64,000 nucleotides of DNA from Paenibacillus pedocola (GTDB lineage Bacteria > Bacillota > Bacilli > Paenibacillales > Paenibacillaceae): NCBI RefSeq assembly GCF_031599675.1, contig NZ_CP134223.1, positions 992,001 to 1,056,000 of the forward strand, read 5' to 3'. How positions within the stretch are numbered: position 1 is the first letter of the stretch; every line of letters starts with the position of its first letter. Positions 53,565 through 62,308 of the stretch are shown piece after piece. The notes under the pieces are model-generated. The model saw only the letters and a list, made by a program, of their open reading frames with translations, had not been told where the DNA came from and ran no database searches. Position numbers and translations under genes: made by a program.

Positions 53565-54459
53565 AATCCGCGGGGTAAGCAAGATTTTTCAAGGGGAAAA
53601 GGCCGTTGACGGCATCTCACTGACTGTACATAAAGGGGCAATCTATGGATTGCTCGGTTCGAACGGTGCAGGTAAAACGACACTGCTAAAGACGCTCGCC
53701 GGTATTTACAGGCCCGAGCAAGGAACGGTTACGATCGGAGGCAAGCCGGTGTTTGAGGCGCCGGAAGTGAAGCAGCGGATTATTTTCATGCCGGACAGCC
53801 CGTATTTTTTCCCGCAGGCGTCGATACGGAGCATGGCTGCCTTTTATCGGTCGGTCTATCCATCATGGAGCGAGGAGCGTTTCAAGGAACTAGCTGCCGT
53901 ATTTCGGCTGGATCAGGGGCGGAAGCTCAGCAGATTCTCTAAAGGAATGCAGCGGCAGGCGGCTTTTTGGCTTGCACTGAGCTGTGCGCCGGAAGTGCTG
54001 ATTATGGATGAGCCGATTGACGGGCTTGATCCGGTCATGCGGCGGCAGATCAAGAATCTGCTATTCCAGGAAGTGGCCGAGCGCGGCCTGACTGTACTGA
54101 TCTCCTCGCATAACCTGCGAGAAATAGAGGATTTATGTGATCATGTCGGCATTATGCATGGCGGTAAAATGCTGGTCGAGAAGGATCTGGATGATCTGAA
54201 GGCGGACACGCATAAAATTCAGGTGGCTTTCCGTGATGAACGCCACGCCGGCGCACTTACCGCCAAGCTGCAGATTCTCCATCAGGAGCAGCGGGGCAGC
54301 GTTAACCTGTATATCGTAAAAGGCGACCGTGAGCGGATCTCCCGGGCGTTTCATGTCTATGAGCCGTATGTGTTTGATCTGCTGCCGCTGACGCTGGAAG
54401 AAATCTTTATTTATGAAATGGGGGATGCCGGTTATGACGCGCAGCCGATTCTTCTTTAA
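53557..54459 (+). CDS. ABC transporter ATP-binding protein of the GntR operon
   Basis: A 300-residue ABC ATPase. The Walker A LLGSNGAGKTT lies near residue 37, the signature is FSKGMQRQ (a changed LSGGQ, common in this subgroup), the Walker B is VLIMDEPIDGLD, and the switch histidine is in ISSHNLREIE. A C-terminal extension of about 90 residues follows the ATPase core. GAGGGGGAG precedes the ATG. It pairs with the downstream membrane protein to form an exporter or an antibiotic-sensing module of the YtrBC type. Substrate unknown. Confidence 0.92.
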   Translation: MIEIRGVSKIFQGEKAVDGISLTVHKGAIYGLLGSNGAGKTTLLKTLAGIYRPEQGTVTIGGKPVFEAPEVKQRIIFMPDSPYFFPQASIRSMAAFYRSVYPSWSEERFKELAAVFRLDQGRKLSRFSKGMQRQAAFWLALSCAPEVLIMDEPIDGLDPVMRRQIKNLLFQEVAERGLTVLISSHNLREIEDLCDHVGIMHGGKMLVEKDLDDLKADTHKIQVAFRDERHAGALTAKLQILHQEQRGSVNLYIVKGDRERISRAFHVYEPYVFDLLPLTLEEIFIYEMGDAGYDAQPILL

Positions 54460-56440
54460 CAGCAGCGTGATCCGCCAGAATTTGCGCCAGCACGGCTGGA
54501 TCGGAATTATATATACCCTTGCTCTTCTCTTCGCACTGCCGCTGCAGATGTTCATGAACGGTGACCCGAATGCCAAGCCGCAGACTGTACAGAATCTGTT
54601 CTTCGTCGGCGGAGAGATTCAGATGCTGTTCGCCGTTACGGTTCCTGTAGCTGCCGGTTTATTCCTGTTCCGTTATCTGCAGGCCAAAATGCCGTCTGAT
54701 CTGTGGCACAGCCTGCCGCTGCGCCGGGAGCATCTGCTGGTGTCCCATACGGTGAGCGGTCTGATTCTGCTGATGGTTCCCATCTGGCTGACGGGTGCTG
54801 TTGCCGCCATGGTGCAGCCGCTGGACAGTAATATGTACATTTATACTGGATCGGATGCCTTGGAATGGTGCCTGACGCTTAGTATCCTTACACTGTTCCT
54901 GTTTATCTTCAGCATGTTTGTCGGCATCTGTACCGGACAAACCGTACTTCAGGGGGCGGTTACCTACATCCTTCTGCTTCTGCCTGTCATGCTGCTCCAA
55001 TTGGTCAATGAACATTTCGGGATGTACCTGTATGGTTATCCCAGATGGTTTGGGATAAGAGCGCATATCGAAGTATGGTCGCCTATACTGCATATGGTCT
55101 ATGTGAATACCAATGCCTTCAGCGCCGGTGATCTGTGGATGTATTCGGCCTTGTCTGTCCTGTTGTTTGCGCTGTCTATTCTGCTGTACCGCAGACGCCA
55201 CGGGGAAAAGGCAGGCCAGGCGATAGCCTTTACGTATTTCAATCCGCTGTTCAAAGCGGGGGTCATGTTCTGTGCAATGCTGATCTCCGGAACCTATTTC
55301 GCCCAGCTTAAGCAGCTGCAGCTTGGCTGGATTATCGCGGGCAACCTGGCCGGAGCGCTGATCGGCTACATTGCGGCGGAGATGATCATCCGTAAAACCT
55401 GGCAGATTCTAACCCGCCGGGTGCCGCTGGAATTTGCCGGTTATGCATTGCTGCTGGGTCTGCTGCTGTATATTCCGGTCTCCGGAATCTCAGGCTATGA
55501 GAACCGGGTGCCGGCGCTTGATAAGATTGAAGGTGTTTATGCCGGAAGTGATTATGCGTCTAATGATGCGTATTGGAATAGCTCCAATCCGAGTATCAGC
55601 AAGGATGATCCGTTCACTGAGGACCGGGACTATGTCGAGGCTGTCCGCAAGCTTCATCTTGCCGTGGCTACTGCACGGCCGGAGGTTCCGGCAGGTAATT
55701 CATACTCGGATTACCGGCAATTCTATCTGTCCTACCGGCTTGATAACGGGCGGATTGTACAGCGTTCCTACATGATTCCCACTGCCGGGTTTGAACCGGA
55801 ACTCAAGGCCGTGATGGAGAGTGAGGGATACAAGCGCAAAGCCTATATGCTGTCCCGGCTTGAGGGGGACATCGAAGGTTTCCGCTTGGATAACTATAAT
55901 AAAGCGCTTAGCCTCTCGGACCCGCAGGAGGTTAAGGAGTTTAAAGAAATCCTGAAACGTGAAATTCTGAATATGACCTATGAGGACCAGAACCAGCGGC
56001 TTCTCCGGCCGGCATATGCTTCGATCCAAATCATGAGTAAGCCGGATGCCACCGGATATCAGCTCTATTACGCTTACGAATGGCAGTCCTCCTTCAAGGA
56101 GCTGGGGGCATGGCTGGAGCAGAAGGGTTACGCCGATAGAATCCGCACTAAGCCTGGTGATATAGCATCTGCCGAGATTATTCTGGATAATTACAATGAC
56201 AGTCTTCCAGTTGCTGAGCGATATGACCCTGAGCGCCATCTGCAGCTGGCCCGCAGCGAGAAACGTTCGGCTGTGATCCACGAGGCTGTGCCAATTGCCG
56301 ATATCCTGGAGCATCAGCGCTATTATTCAGCGAAGACTGGTGATTACCTGGTGAAGCTGGTCTATAAAGAGGGCAGAACGGATTATATGACGCTGCGTGA
56401 ACAAGACTTAACGCCAGCAGTTAAAGCCATCCTGCCTTAG
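54434..56440 (+). CDS. ABC transporter permease-like membrane protein with extracytoplasmic domain
   Basis: A 668-residue membrane protein, partner of the ATPase with which it overlaps by 26 bp. About ten hydrophobic segments lie in the first 355 residues (for example MLFAVTVPVAAGLFLF and GAVTYILLLLPVMLL). They are followed by a soluble C-terminal half of about 310 residues that should lie outside the membrane, since it follows the last helix ending near 355. The soluble part is rich in Tyr and charged residues and has no motif I know. The ATG at 54434 has a G-rich ribosome site about 10 bp upstream. It resembles permeases of YtrA-regulated bacitracin-type exporters; the substrate is not known. 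Confidence 0.82.
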   Translation: MTRSRFFFNSSVIRQNLRQHGWIGIIYTLALLFALPLQMFMNGDPNAKPQTVQNLFFVGGEIQMLFAVTVPVAAGLFLFRYLQAKMPSDLWHSLPLRREHLLVSHTVSGLILLMVPIWLTGAVAAMVQPLDSNMYIYTGSDALEWCLTLSILTLFLFIFSMFVGICTGQTVLQGAVTYILLLLPVMLLQLVNEHFGMYLYGYPRWFGIRAHIEVWSPILHMVYVNTNAFSAGDLWMYSALSVLLFALSILLYRRRHGEKAGQAIAFTYFNPLFKAGVMFCAMLISGTYFAQLKQLQLGWIIAGNLAGALIGYIAAEMIIRKTWQILTRRVPLEFAGYALLLGLLLYIPVSGISGYENRVPALDKIEGVYAGSDYASNDAYWNSSNPSISKDDPFTEDRDYVEAVRKLHLAVATARPEVPAGNSYSDYRQFYLSYRLDNGRIVQRSYMIPTAGFEPELKAVMESEGYKRKAYMLSRLEGDIEGFRLDNYNKALSLSDPQEVKEFKEILKREILNMTYEDQNQRLLRPAYASIQIMSKPDATGYQLYYAYEWQSSFKELGAWLEQKGYADRIRTKPGDIASAEIILDNYNDSLPVAERYDPERHLQLARSEKRSAVIHEAVPIADILEHQRYYSAKTGDYLVKLVYKEGRTDYMTLREQDLTPAVKAILP

Positions 56441-56560
56441 CTCAGGAATACACTAGCGCAGCCGGCTGCTCTAATGAAGGTTGACAGAAACTGGACTATT
56501 GCTTTATGCTTTTGGGAAATGATGACAACAAAACAATAAACTTTTAGGAGGTCAGAACAG

Positions 56561-56692
56561 ATGAATTATATGGAGAAGCATTTCAACCCGGAGAATACCA
56601 ATTCCAATCTCCATCTGATTCAATCTGTCCAACTGTCCTCCCTGGTTCATAGCGTAGTCTCAGCAGCAGTATATTTATCGCCGGCAGGGTAG
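56561..56692 (+). CDS. 43-residue ORF with strong ribosome site
   Basis: A 43-codon frame starts at ATG 56561, with TAGGAGGT 9-10 bp upstream. It encodes a peptide with a polar Asn/His-rich first half (MEKHFNPENTNSNLH) and a more hydrophobic second half (SSLVHSVVSAAVYLSP). I do not recognise it. It stands alone in the 360-bp gap between the permease gene and the nucleotidyltransferase gene and is followed by a terminator. It could be a small peptide precursor or a leader peptide. The ribosome site is the main evidence that it is translated. Confidence 0.5.
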   Translation: MNYMEKHFNPENTNSNLHLIQSVQLSSLVHSVVSAAVYLSPAG

Positions 56693-56739
56693 TTTAGCGT
56701 CGGCAATACGTAGCTGGAAGTCTGCTATAGACGGAGCGG

Positions 56740-56773
56740 GGCCATGGATGATGGAATCCATGGCCTTTTTTTA
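56740..56773 (+). terminator. terminator after the 43-residue ORF
   Basis: GGCCATGGAT / ATCCATGGCC form a perfect 10-bp stem with a 6-base loop and a run of seven T. It separates the small ORF from the RNA-repair cassette, whose first gene starts 28 bp later. Confidence 0.9.
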
Positions 56774-56800
56774 TTGTTTTGGAGCTGAAGGGAGTGTTGA

Positions 56801-57619
56801 ATGATGTCTGAAATTCATAAAGAGATTGTGCGCCAGCTGCGTTCGATTGAAGCGGAAGAGGATGTGCGTATTCTGTATGCCTGTGAGTCGGGCAGCCGGG
56901 CCTGGGGCTTTCCGTCCAAGGACAGCGATTACGATGTCCGGTTCCTGTACTTGCGCCGGCCGGAGGCTTATCTGTCGATCTTTGAGCCGAGAGATGTGAT
57001 TGAACGGCCGATCAGCGACCTGCTGGATATTAACGGCTGGGATTTGAAGAAGGGGCTGACGCTGTTCCGCAAATCCAATCCGCCGCTGCTGGAGTGGCTG
57101 CAGTCCGGTATCCGTTATGAGGAAAACTACACGGTGGCAGAGAGCATCCGCAAGCTTTCGCCGCTGGGCTTCTCGCCTAAGTCGTGCATCTATCACTATC
57201 TGAACATGGCGCGGGGCAACTATCGTACCTATCTGCAGGGCAGCGAGGTCAAAATCAAAAAATATTTCTATGTGCTCCGTCCGCTGCTGGCCTGTGCCTG
57301 GATTGAGAAATACAATGAGGTTCCGCCATTGGAATTTTCCGTACTGGTAGAGGAGCTGATTCCGGCTGGCACCCTCCTGAGAGAGACTGTGAACAACCTG
57401 CTGATCCGCAAAATGTCCGGCGATGAACTGAACCTGGAGCCGCGCCTTGATGTGATAAATACATATCTGGAGCAGCAAATCGCCTATTTTGAAGAGGTGG
57501 CTTCCCGGTTTGGTCCGGGGGACGGCGTATCGGATGAAGTGCTGGATGAGCTGTTCCGCGCGGCGCTGGCAGAGGTATGGGGAGAAGATAGCTTATGGAC
57601 CGCAGGTGTAAGCCGGTGA
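56801..57619 (+). CDS. YcgL-type nucleotidyltransferase of the RNA-repair cassette
   Basis: A 272-residue protein of the predicted nucleotidyltransferase group (COG3541, YcgL). The polymerase-beta-type signature is visible: GSRAWGF (residues about 31-37) followed by SDYDVRFLY, which supplies the catalytic aspartates. The rest is helical. Its nucleotide and acceptor are unknown. GGGAG precedes the ATG by about 6 bp. It is 28 bp upstream of hen1, and the same-strand order nucleotidyltransferase-hen1-pnkp-kptA implies a joint role in RNA end processing. An adenylyl or cytidylyl transfer to RNA or protein is possible but not shown. Confidence 0.85.
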   Translation: MMSEIHKEIVRQLRSIEAEEDVRILYACESGSRAWGFPSKDSDYDVRFLYLRRPEAYLSIFEPRDVIERPISDLLDINGWDLKKGLTLFRKSNPPLLEWLQSGIRYEENYTVAESIRKLSPLGFSPKSCIYHYLNMARGNYRTYLQGSEVKIKKYFYVLRPLLACAWIEKYNEVPPLEFSVLVEELIPAGTLLRETVNNLLIRKMSGDELNLEPRLDVINTYLEQQIAYFEEVASRFGPGDGVSDEVLDELFRAALAEVWGEDSLWTAGVSR

Positions 57620-57647
57620 AGCGGCAATTAAGGGAGGAAAGAAACCG

Positions 57648-59087
57648 ATGCACTTAATAATCAGAGCGACTGGAACGGGAGCAGGCATGCTTTCCCATTT
57701 GCTCGCCAAAAATCCCAACAACCTGTATGACCGGACTGAAAAAGAGGCCAGAGTACGCATTGTGTTCACCGTTTCCTCGGAGGAAGAGACGGAGGCAGTT
57801 ATCTATGTGACACCCGATCCTATCGAACTCGTAAAAGGCGATTCCTCGGCACACAATGATATTACACAATATATTAACGACCGCGAATTTGTAACGAGCA
57901 GCCTGTTCTGTTCTTATATCCGTCCGGCGCTCGGCACTGCCTTGAACGGCAAACCCAAAGAAGCTTATATGCCCTGGGTCGGGAAGCCGCTTAAGCTCGA
58001 GTTGACTTTTGGCCCTGTTGCCTCCAACCTGCCAGACCGGACGCTTGAAGAGCTGTTTACTGCGCTTGGCTATGAAGTGCAGCTGGAACGGGGCGATGCA
58101 GAGTATTCTTTTGCACTCAAAACACGAAGCTCTGCCCGATACATTAAGCTGGCAGGAGAACAGACGCTTCAGACCGCGCTTCAGCAGTTGTTTGTGCTGA
58201 TTCCTGCACTTGATGATTATAAGCATTATTACATCAGCGATGATGAGGTAGACAAAATCCGGCGGTATGGCGCGGGCTGGCTGGAGGAGCATCCGCAGCG
58301 CAGTCTGATTCTAAAGCGTACGCTGCGTTTTGCCGGAGCGATCAAGCAATACGAAGCAATGGCTGCAAAAGAAAAACGGAGCACAGCAGAGAATTCCGTA
58401 GATTCGGAGGATGTGCCAGCAGCAGTGACTGTATCCGGTGAATCCGCCGTTACGGAAATGCAGGAGGAGCCAAAGATTCGCCTCAATGATCTGCGCTATG
58501 CGGCCATTGCGGCAGCGGTCGAGGAGCTATACGCCAAGGCTACTATCGTTGATTTCGGCTCTGGGGAAGGCAAGCTTTCGGCGAAGCTCAGCAGTGTGCC
58601 GGGCGTCCGTGAGATCAAAGCGGTAGAGCCTTCTGCTGCGTCGCAGCTGCGGGCGATGGACCGTTTTGCCAAGCTGGCAGACAAGCCGGGGATCATCGTA
58701 CCAGATCCGGTGACCGGCTCATTGTTTTATTTTGACGAGTCGCTGCGCGGCAAGGATGTCATGATTCTCTGTGAGGTCATTGAGCATATAGACGAATACC
58801 GGCTGGCCCGGGTAATGGAGAATATTTTTGCTGAATATGCCCCGAAAACGCTGATTGTGACGACACCGAACAAGGATTATAACGCTGTGTATGAAATGGA
58901 GCAGGAAGAGTTGCGCCATGGCGATCACCGTTTTGAATGGGGGCGGAAGGCCTTCTCCGTCTGGTGTGCGCGCTGGACAGAGACGTTTGATTACACGGCT
59001 GAGCTGACTGGGATCGGGGAAGGGTCCGTGGAATTTGGCTACCCGACGCAGATGGCTATTTTTACGAAAGGGGAACACCTGCAATGA
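57648..59087 (+). CDS. hen1: 3'-terminal RNA ribose 2'-O-methyltransferase Hen1
   Basis: A 479-residue bacterial Hen1. The N-terminal ligase-associated domain (about 1-240) begins MHLIIRATG and includes the conserved SSLFCSYIRPALGTAL. The C-terminal methyltransferase has the AdoMet loop VDFGSGEGKL (near 303). Its metal-binding residues lie in EVIEHID (near 376) and RHGDHRFEWGR (near 422-432). In Pnkp/Hen1 repair it methylates the 2'-OH at the broken 3' end before ligation, so the repaired site resists renewed cleavage. AGGGAGG precedes the ATG. Its stop overlaps the pnkp start by 4 bp. Confidence 0.95.
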   Translation: MHLIIRATGTGAGMLSHLLAKNPNNLYDRTEKEARVRIVFTVSSEEETEAVIYVTPDPIELVKGDSSAHNDITQYINDREFVTSSLFCSYIRPALGTALNGKPKEAYMPWVGKPLKLELTFGPVASNLPDRTLEELFTALGYEVQLERGDAEYSFALKTRSSARYIKLAGEQTLQTALQQLFVLIPALDDYKHYYISDDEVDKIRRYGAGWLEEHPQRSLILKRTLRFAGAIKQYEAMAAKEKRSTAENSVDSEDVPAAVTVSGESAVTEMQEEPKIRLNDLRYAAIAAAVEELYAKATIVDFGSGEGKLSAKLSSVPGVREIKAVEPSAASQLRAMDRFAKLADKPGIIVPDPVTGSLFYFDESLRGKDVMILCEVIEHIDEYRLARVMENIFAEYAPKTLIVTTPNKDYNAVYEMEQEELRHGDHRFEWGRKAFSVWCARWTETFDYTAELTGIGEGSVEFGYPTQMAIFTKGEHLQ

Positions 59088-61699
59088 CGGATAAAATAGA
59101 AGGGCAGCGGATCATTCCGTTTCCACATGGCGGAATCGTTGTGCTGGTGGGGCCTTCAAACAGTGGTAAAACCACTCTGCTCCGCAGGCTGGTGGATGAA
59201 GGGGTGCTGCTGGGCACTGAGATTGTGTCTTCGGATGATTTCCGTACTCTGGTTGGAGATATCGAGTTTCTGGATTGGAAGGGACGCCCCCGGGAAGAGG
59301 CTGATATTATCTATAACGATTATCAGCTGTTGTCGAACTTGGCTTTTGAGGCGATGAACACGGTGGTGGCGATGCGCAGCAGGCTGGGCAAGCTAACAGT
59401 AGTGGATGCCACGCATCTGCAGCCGGAATACCGCCGGAAATATATTGAGCTGGCAGCAGAATATGATGTACCATGTGCTGCCTGGGTGCTGGATGTGCCG
59501 GAGCAGACACTACTAGCGCGGGATAAAACGCGGGAACAGCCGCGCGGTAAACAGCGGGTCAAGAGTCAGTACAGCCAGTTCAAACGTTCTCTGCGCGGAG
59601 TACGGGACGAAGGCTTTGAGTTCACTTATGTACTGAAGGAACCGGAAGCTGTGCAGTTCATCCGCAAGGTAAATCCGCTGCTGGCCGAGATCGGCGTGGG
59701 GATCGATGTGATCGGCGATATCCATGGCTGCTATGATGAAATGCTCGAACTGCTCGGGGAGCTGGGCTATGCTGCGGATGAGGAAGGGCTGTACAGACAT
59801 CCTGAAGGCAGAACGCTGATCTCCGTCGGTGATGTAATGAGCCGAGGGCCGAAATCGCTCGACACGATGAGATTCTGGAAAAAGCACTGCGAGGCTGGAA
59901 TTGCCCGGATGACGGACAGCAACCACGGCTGGAAAATCGCCCGTTACCTCAGCGGACGCAAGGTGACCTTGAGTCATGGTGACGAGCATATCGCTGCCGA
60001 ATTGGAGCAGTATGCACAGGAAGCCGGTGAAGATGCCGCAGCGTTGTTAAAAGAAGAATTGAAGCAATTTCTCTTGTCTGCGCCAAATCATCTGGTTATG
60101 TGCCGGGACGGAGTGCGGCGGGTTGTCATTACCCATGCCGGAATCCGGGACGGGTATATCGGCAAGCAATCGGCGCGGATTCAGGATTTCTGCCGCTATG
60201 GTGATACGGATGGATTTGATGGCAAGGGTTCGCCAGTACGCAAGGAATGGTACACCGGGCATGAATCCGGTGAACTGATCATCTGGGGGCATGATCCGCG
60301 GCCTTACCCGACGGTAGTGAAGAATACGGTCAACATTGACCAGGGAGCAGTATTTGGCGGCTCGCTTACTGGCTACCGCTACCCTGAACAGCAGTTCGTC
60401 AGCGTCCGAGCCCACCGCGATTATGCCCGGGACCCGGACAGTCCGCTCATCCGCTGGGAGCGCGGACGTTTCTCTCCGCCTAATCTGCGCAAGTTCGTGG
60501 AAGGCTACTCCGTCATGACGGACGCCTATGGTGAAATCTCTGTACGCGGAGATTACGTGAAGGCTGCGATCGATAGTGTCTCCCACTTCACTATTCCGCT
60601 GGAGGAGTTGGTGTACATTCCGCCGACCATGAGTCCTACTCCATCTGTATCTGCGGATGAGGCGTACCTTGAGCATCCTCAGGAGGCATTTAATTACTTC
60701 CGCTCCCAAGGGGTAACAACAATGGTTGCCGAGAAAAAACATATGGGCAGCCGGGCTGTTCTGCTGCTGTTCCGTGATGAGGAGGCCGCTGTGTCGTTTG
60801 TCGGCAGGCCTACGCTCGGTACCATTTATAGCCGCACGGGCCGCGCCTTCTTCGACAAGGAAACCGAGGCGCAGGTGCTCGCTAAATTGAATGCTGATCT
60901 GTTGCAGGCTGATTATTTTGCCAAATACAACACAGAGCTGCTTTTGCTGGATGCTGAGATTATTCCGTGGAACCTGAAGGCGCGTGAGCTTATTGCTACC
61001 CAGTATGCCCACGTTGCCGAATCGGCCATAATGGACCGAGAAAAGCTGCTGGAGAAGCTGCGGCAGGCTGAAGCTGCGGGGCGGGACGTAACAGACTGGT
61101 TGCAGGAGATGGAGGAGAAGCTGCGGAATGCCCATGTCTTCCGCGAGGCTTTTCAGCAGTACTGTTGGGATGTTAGCGGGATCGAAGGCATCCGGATTGC
61201 GCCGTTCCATACGCTGGCCCACAGCGGTCAGAGTTTTTTTGATCATACTCATGTCTGGCATATGGAGCACGGCCGTGAACTTGCGGGTCTGTCACCTCTG
61301 TTCATGGAGACGGAATACCGGGTAATTACAAGCCAGGCCGACGAAGCGGATTTGATCAAGTGGTGGCAGGAAATGACGGAAGAAGGGCATGAGGGGATTG
61401 TCATCAAGCCCGAAACTTTTATCGCCCGCAACGGCAAAGCACTGATTCAGCCAGCCATCAAGGTCAGAGGCCGGAAGTACCTTCATATCATATACGGGAT
61501 CGATTATTTGCATTCGAATAATTTGAGCCGGCTGAAGCTGCGCAAGACCGGCAAGAAAGAGCGCCATGCCCTGATGGAATGTGCGCTCAGCGCCGAATCG
61601 GTGAACCGGTTCATCCGTAAGGAGCCGCTTGAACGTGTTCACGAATGCGTACTGGCAGCCTTGTCTCTGGAGTCAGAGCCGGTTGATCCGCGGCTGTAA
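59084..61699 (+). CDS. pnkp: polynucleotide kinase-phosphatase-ligase Pnkp
   Basis: An 871-residue three-domain RNA end-healing enzyme. The 5'-kinase has the P-loop GPSNSGKTT (residues 23-31). The metallophosphoesterase has GDIHGCYD (near 211), GDVMSRGP (near 248), SNHGWK (near 280), LSHGDEH and ITHAG. The ligase-type adenylyltransferase has EKKHMGSR (near 548, nucleophilic Lys) and EGIVIKPE (near 770). In the phosphatase the usual GDLVDRGP is GDVMSRGP and GNHD is SNHG, so two aspartates are changed while metal-binding Asp, Asn and His remain. It partners Hen1, whose gene it overlaps, to repair cleaved RNA such as tRNA. Confidence 0.95.
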   Translation: MTDKIEGQRIIPFPHGGIVVLVGPSNSGKTTLLRRLVDEGVLLGTEIVSSDDFRTLVGDIEFLDWKGRPREEADIIYNDYQLLSNLAFEAMNTVVAMRSRLGKLTVVDATHLQPEYRRKYIELAAEYDVPCAAWVLDVPEQTLLARDKTREQPRGKQRVKSQYSQFKRSLRGVRDEGFEFTYVLKEPEAVQFIRKVNPLLAEIGVGIDVIGDIHGCYDEMLELLGELGYAADEEGLYRHPEGRTLISVGDVMSRGPKSLDTMRFWKKHCEAGIARMTDSNHGWKIARYLSGRKVTLSHGDEHIAAELEQYAQEAGEDAAALLKEELKQFLLSAPNHLVMCRDGVRRVVITHAGIRDGYIGKQSARIQDFCRYGDTDGFDGKGSPVRKEWYTGHESGELIIWGHDPRPYPTVVKNTVNIDQGAVFGGSLTGYRYPEQQFVSVRAHRDYARDPDSPLIRWERGRFSPPNLRKFVEGYSVMTDAYGEISVRGDYVKAAIDSVSHFTIPLEELVYIPPTMSPTPSVSADEAYLEHPQEAFNYFRSQGVTTMVAEKKHMGSRAVLLLFRDEEAAVSFVGRPTLGTIYSRTGRAFFDKETEAQVLAKLNADLLQADYFAKYNTELLLLDAEIIPWNLKARELIATQYAHVAESAIMDREKLLEKLRQAEAAGRDVTDWLQEMEEKLRNAHVFREAFQQYCWDVSGIEGIRIAPFHTLAHSGQSFFDHTHVWHMEHGRELAGLSPLFMETEYRVITSQADEADLIKWWQEMTEEGHEGIVIKPETFIARNGKALIQPAIKVRGRKYLHIIYGIDYLHSNNLSRLKLRKTGKKERHALMECALSAESVNRFIRKEPLERVHECVLAALSLESEPVDPRL

Positions 61700-61722
61700 T
61701 ACGAAAGAGGTGAGTTTCACAG

Positions 61723-62286
61723 ATGTTGAATTCTGATGCTGAGGTTTTACTCAGCAAATTTATGACTAAGCTGCTGCGGCATACGCCGGAGCAGTACGGA
61801 TTAATTTTAGACCCGGAGGACGGGTCATGCCTGCTGGAAGAACTGCTTGAGGTCATTACAGCAGCGCCTAATTGGTCAGGCATCACGGAGGCAGATATCC
61901 GACAGACGGTAGAAGGCAGTACGAAGCAGCGCTTCGCCATTGAAGGCGAGCGCATCAAAGCAAGATACGGACACAGCCATACCAAGGTTGACTATAAACC
62001 GGGGCAGCCTCCGGGCATGCTCTATCACGGAACCCATGAGCCTGCCTTATCAGCTATTCTTAAGGAGGGCCTGAAGCCGATGGGTCGGCAGTATGTCCAT
62101 TTGTCAGAGGGGCTGCAATTTGCCAGTCTGGCCGGCAGCCGCCGGGGGAAGCTTGTGATTCTTACGGTAGACACGGTTAAGGCTGCGGCTTCCGGTGTAA
62201 CCTTCTATTATGCGGGCAATGAAGTGTGGTTGGCGGAGCAGGTTCCCGCGGACTGTATGGCTGTACTGGAAGAGCCAGAAGTATAA
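61723..62286 (+). CDS. kptA: RNA 2'-phosphotransferase KptA/Tpt1
   Basis: A 187-residue enzyme that removes an internal RNA 2'-phosphate using NAD+, releasing ADP-ribose cyclic phosphate. The conserved residues are visible: LLRHTPE near the N-terminus (Arg-His), YGHSH (near 82), LYHGTHEPAL (near 100-109) and VHLSEG. Such a phosphate is left by yeast-type tRNA ligation, so its place after pnkp suggests that a sealed junction may need clearing, or that ends with 2'-phosphate are processed. GAGGTGAG precedes the ATG. It follows pnkp by 23 bp. Confidence 0.93.
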   Translation: MLNSDAEVLLSKFMTKLLRHTPEQYGLILDPEDGSCLLEELLEVITAAPNWSGITEADIRQTVEGSTKQRFAIEGERIKARYGHSHTKVDYKPGQPPGMLYHGTHEPALSAILKEGLKPMGRQYVHLSEGLQFASLAGSRRGKLVILTVDTVKAAASGVTFYYAGNEVWLAEQVPADCMAVLEEPEV

Positions 62287-62308
62287 CTAGAAGAGCGGAG
62301 GGCTGTTC

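Noticed and set aside
60047..61270. A 407-codon open frame antisense to pnkp
   Set aside because: Pnkp has intact kinase, phosphatase and ligase motifs through this region; the antisense frame shows no domain.
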